From Actinomycetota bacterium (GTDB lineage: Bacteria; Actinomycetota; Humimicrobiia; Humimicrobiales; Humimicrobiaceae), in assembly GCA_028697935.1 (NCBI GenBank), contig JAQVEM010000004.1, positions 1 through 28,237 on the forward strand: DNA of 28,237 bases, written 5' to 3'. The notes under the pieces were generated by a model that did no database searches, was not told the DNA's origin, and saw nothing but the letters and a program-made list of their open reading frames with translations. The position numbers and the translations under genes are program-made. Shown piece after piece: positions 26,212-28,237 of the stretch (positions are counted from its first letter, which is position 1; each line of letters opens with the position of its first letter).

Positions 26212-26345
26212 AGATACCTCCTTTAAAAAATAAATAAAATAATAAAATAGCTATAAATCTGCTATATGCTCTAAAAAGGCCTTACAGCCCTAAAACACTT
26301 CAAGATATTTTAGTAAAAATTCATACAATAAGCAATTAAAAAATT

Positions 26346-26451
26346 GAGTGCCAGAAAAAATCTCTGGAATGAAGTTGCCATTTAAAAAAGTATCTGCGGA
26401 GGGAGCCCGGCAGTACTCTGCCTGCTCTACCCTACCATCCTGCTGACACTC
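26346..26451 (-). ncRNA. Candidate structured leader RNA upstream of hppA, family not recognised
   Basis: A GC-rich island in very AT-rich sequence, ending about 135 bases before the hppA start. On the minus strand GAGTGTCAG (26443-26451) pairs over nine bases with CTGGCACTC (26346-26354). The single non-Watson-Crick pair is a G-U wobble on this strand but a C-A mismatch on the other, favouring a minus-strand RNA. Inside is a hairpin, GAGC-A-GGCAG-AGTA-CTGCC-GG-GCTC (26403-26427), which can extend by G-C pairs across a two-base bulge. A third hairpin, CCAGA/TCTGG (26351-26367), shares four bases with the closing stem, so the two exclude each other. T-runs follow both. No known riboswitch consensus was recognised. 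Confidence 0.45.
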
Positions 26452-26483
26452 CTATAAATTAAATAGTTATAAAATAAAATCCG

Positions 26484-26528
26484 CATTCCAATTTATCATT
26501 CCAATTTATATATCAGCTTCTCAGCTTC
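26484..26528. repeat. Two short perfect tandem repeats
   Basis: CATTCCAATTTAT is repeated head to tail at 26484-26496 and 26497-26509. Almost adjacent, TCAGCTTC is repeated at 26513-26520 and 26521-26528. They lie just upstream of the hppA leader island. They could be operator repeats or slippage products. Confidence 0.8.
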
Positions 26529-26541
26529 TGATTGATTTATA

Positions 26542-26578
26542 TGACAGCATAAAATATGTTATTATATTGTGACAGCAT
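26542..26578. repeat. Direct repeat TGACAGCAT flanking a minus-strand TATAAT
   Basis: TGACAGCAT occurs at 26542-26550 and 26570-26578, exactly 28 bp apart. Between them, ATTATA at 26561-26566 reads TATAAT on the minus strand and could be the hppA -10, though I see no -35. The arrangement fits a regulator site around the hppA promoter. A further related pair, AGCATTAATGTAAT and AGCATTAATATAAT, follows at 26575-26607. Confidence 0.5.
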
Positions 26579-26735
26579 TAATGTAATTTTTGAGCATTAA
26601 TATAATAATTTTCAGTCTAATTAAACAACTATTAGCAGCGTATTTGATATTATTATTAAGTAAAAATATTTATACCATGATGGTAATCCGGGTAAAAACT
26701 AAAGACTAAATTCACCTGACTCCGTCATCTGATTT

Positions 26736-26845
26736 TAAATTTATCCAGAAGAAACTAAATTTACCCGAAAAGGGTTAAATTTATTTAAAAGGAGTCTAGC
26801 TAAGAAGGTTATTTAAGGAAATTACTTAAGAAGAGTTATTTAAGA
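26736..26845. repeat. Degenerate tandem repeats upstream of the acyl-CoA synthetase gene
   Basis: TAAATTTA begins units at 26736, 26756 and 26776, an exact 20-bp period, each followed by a purine-rich half. A related TAAATTCA lies at 26707. Closer to the gene, TTATTTAAGG (26809), TTACTTAAGA (26822) and TTATTTAAGA (26836) repeat every 13-14 bp. The 20-bp period is close to two helical turns, as expected for stacked regulator sites, but AT-rich bias could contribute. Confidence 0.55.
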
Positions 26846-26859
26846 GGGGTTAAAATAAT

Positions 26860-28237
26860 ATGGGCTCTTCCCTTTTATCTTTTATAGAAAAAAACATAAA
26901 ATCCAATAAACTGTATTTTTACAACAGAGAAAAGTACAGGACATGGAGATGGAGCTTCAATGAAGTTTACCAGCAGTCAAAAAAGTTCGCTGTGCTTCTC
27001 CAGAATTTGAACATAAATAAGGGAGATAAAGTTATACTTAAAGGCGAAAACAGGCCCGAGTGGGTAATAGTATATACAGGTACCCTTCTAAGGGGAGCAG
27101 TCATAGTGCCTCTGGATTTAAAGACAGGACCTGACTTTGATTTAATGGTAAAAAATAAAGTCAATGCCAGGCTAGCGGTTTGTTCCAGTGAAGTTAATAC
27201 AAAAGGATTCAATATTCCAGTTATCCGTTTTGATGAACTGGAAAATAAACTTTTATCTATTGTTCCTGAAGAAGGTGCAATCTATACGGCAGATTCAGTA
27301 AATTCTGATGACCTTGCTGAAATTGTATTTACCTCGGGTACAACAAAAACTCCCAAAGGAGTCATGATAAAGCACAATAACATTGCCTCAAATCTTAAAT
27401 CTATAACTCCAGCTATGAATAAATGGAAGTGGGCATTTAATCTTATGTTTAATCCTAAAATACTCTCCCTTGTGCCATTAAGTCATATGTATGGACAGCT
27501 AATTGGCATATTTGTCCCCCTGATGATTGGAAGTTCGGTAGTATTTACAAATAACCTGACTCCCCGGGCAATAGTTAAGGCAATAAAAGAAGAAAAAATC
27601 TGGATACTCGGGGTTCTTCCCAAATTTTTAGAGATTCTGAAAGATTATACAATAAAAAATTATGGCCTTGATAATGAGAGGTTCTGGAAAAAATATAATA
27701 GATTCAAGAAATACTACTGGCCCTTCCGCCTGTGTGCTTTTATTAACCTCCATTTTAAGTTGGGTTGGAGATTCATCGCTATACTGGTAGGAGGAGCAGT
27801 TCTCGATAAATCAGTTGATGAATTCTGGAGGACAACAGCTTATGGAATTTTCCAGGGATATGGATTAACAGAAACAGCTCCTCTGGTTACTTTATCTGAC
27901 CCCTTTGGGAAGGCAGTTGGTTCAATTGGGAAAGCTCTTGAAGGGCTGCAGGTAAAGATTGAAGATGGTGAAATACTGGTGAGAGGGCCAAATGTAAGCC
28001 CCGGCTATTTTGGAGATGAGACTTCTACAAAAGAAAGCTTTACTGATGGCTGGTTTAGAACCGGTGACCTTGCAGAAATTGATAAAAACGGAAATATCTT
28101 TTTTAAGGGAAGAAAAGATGACTTAATTATAAGGTCTGATGGAGTAAATATATTCCCGGGAGACATCGAATCTGTAGTAAAGTCTAACCCTGCGGTTAAA
28201 GATTGTGCGGTAATTGGACTTAAGAGTGGAAGATATG
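26860..28237 (+). CDS. AMP-forming long-chain acyl-CoA synthetase-like protein, 3' end cut off
   Basis: Adenylate-forming enzyme activating a carboxylic acid, most likely a fatty acid, as acyl-AMP and then acyl-CoA. I translated 459 codons from ATG 26860-26862 to the edge. Motifs: FTSGTTKTPKGV (about 157-168, the phosphate-binding loop), VPLSHMYGQ (about 206), QGYGLTETAPLV (about 332-343), GWFRTGDLAEID (about 397-408) and KGRKDDLIIRSDGVNIFP (about 415-432, hinge and start of the C-terminal lid). The catalytic lid lysine lies beyond the window. Substrate class is inferred from overall likeness to FAA1-type synthetases with an interrupted middle (the Tyr/Lys-rich stretch at about 270-300). GAGGGG lies ten bases before the ATG. 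The gene is divergent from hppA. Confidence 0.9.
   Translation, partial: MGSSLLSFIEKNIKSNKLYFYNREKYRTWRWSFNEVYQQSKKFAVLLQNLNINKGDKVILKGENRPEWVIVYTGTLLRGAVIVPLDLKTGPDFDLMVKNKVNARLAVCSSEVNTKGFNIPVIRFDELENKLLSIVPEEGAIYTADSVNSDDLAEIVFTSGTTKTPKGVMIKHNNIASNLKSITPAMNKWKWAFNLMFNPKILSLVPLSHMYGQLIGIFVPLMIGSSVVFTNNLTPRAIVKAIKEEKIWILGVLPKFLEILKDYTIKNYGLDNERFWKKYNRFKKYYWPFRLCAFINLHFKLGWRFIAILVGGAVLDKSVDEFWRTTAYGIFQGYGLTETAPLVTLSDPFGKAVGSIGKALEGLQVKIEDGEILVRGPNVSPGYFGDETSTKESFTDGWFRTGDLAEIDKNGNIFFKGRKDDLIIRSDGVNIFPGDIESVVKSNPAVKDCAVIGLKSGRY

Larger units (their letters stand above)
26212..26859. other. 648-bp divergent regulatory region between hppA and the acyl-CoA synthetase gene
   Basis: No gene was found on either strand. 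From left to right it contains the hppA Shine-Dalgarno (26216-26224), an AT-rich stretch, the candidate leader RNA (26346-26451), short tandem repeats (26484-26528), a nine-base direct repeat pair (26542-26578), a possible plus-strand -10 TATAAT at 26601-26606 with only a poor -35 (TTAATG at 26578-26583), and degenerate tandem repeats ending at the synthetase ribosome site (26736-26850). Both divergent promoters must lie here. Confidence 0.6.

Noticed and set aside
26346..26451. T-box, SRP RNA, 6S RNA, c-di-AMP, fluoride or ZTP riboswitch for the hppA leader
   Set aside because: I compared remembered consensus elements (for example T-box TGGNACC and the SRP GGAAG-type loop) and found none; left as an unassigned structure.
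26967..27212. Minus-strand 81-residue ORF inside the acyl-CoA synthetase gene
   Set aside because: It is antisense to well-conserved synthetase sequence and has no recognisable domain or ribosome site.
1..28237. CRISPR array, insertion sequence, prophage or defence system
   Set aside because: No regularly spaced long repeats, transposase, integrase or defence-type proteins were seen; the window is chromosomal housekeeping and metabolism.

Overview
The window is AT-rich (about one third GC by eye) and gene-dense. Nearly all genes read on the minus strand; only a tRNA-Leu gene and the right-most gene read on the plus strand. The order polA-rpsA-coaE-uvrB is a classic actinobacterial arrangement (also found in mycobacteria and streptomycetes). 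Together with short-form HisG plus HisZ, a nickel-pincer cofactor gene (larB) and a potassium-type membrane pyrophosphatase, it suggests a low-GC, probably anaerobic and uncultured lineage of Actinomycetota. This placement is inference from gene order and content, not from a tree.

Layout in transcription order on the minus strand, right to left. hppA (24082-26211) has a 650-bp divergent upstream region and a strong hairpin terminator. larB (23021-23833) and a type IV pilus/type II secretion ATPase (21205-22887) follow as apparently single genes. Next come dnaE (17426-20917), an opine-dehydrogenase-like gene (16277-17368) and a B12-dependent mutase-like gene (14562-16193), closely spaced. A histidine block hisZ-hisG-hisB-hisA-hisF-hisIE (9455-14371) runs directly into pfkA (8467-9435). 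A small NlpE-like lipoprotein gene (7907-8278) follows, then the plus-strand tRNA-Leu(CAA) with a good sigma-70-type promoter. Finally polA, rpsA, coaE and the 5' part of uvrB, which leaves the window at the left edge. A plus-strand AMP-forming acyl-CoA synthetase (26860 onward) leaves at the right edge.

How the genes work together. DNA polymerase I, UvrB and DnaE cover repair and replication. Ribosomal protein S1 and CoaE are housekeeping. HisZ/HisG start histidine synthesis, and HisIE, HisA, HisF and HisB carry out later steps, but hisD, hisC and hisH are not in this block. PfkA (ATP type) and the pyrophosphatase serve central energy metabolism.

The most interesting points are: (1) a single-chain protein that looks like glutamate mutase S and E subunits fused, with an altered cobalamin motif, next to an opine-dehydrogenase-like enzyme; (2) a GC-rich, mutually exclusive hairpin structure in the hppA leader that may be an unrecognised riboswitch or attenuator; (3) a coaE gene with a perfect ribosome binding site but apparently no canonical start codon; and (4) several repeat and palindrome elements in the hppA/acyl-CoA synthetase divergent region.
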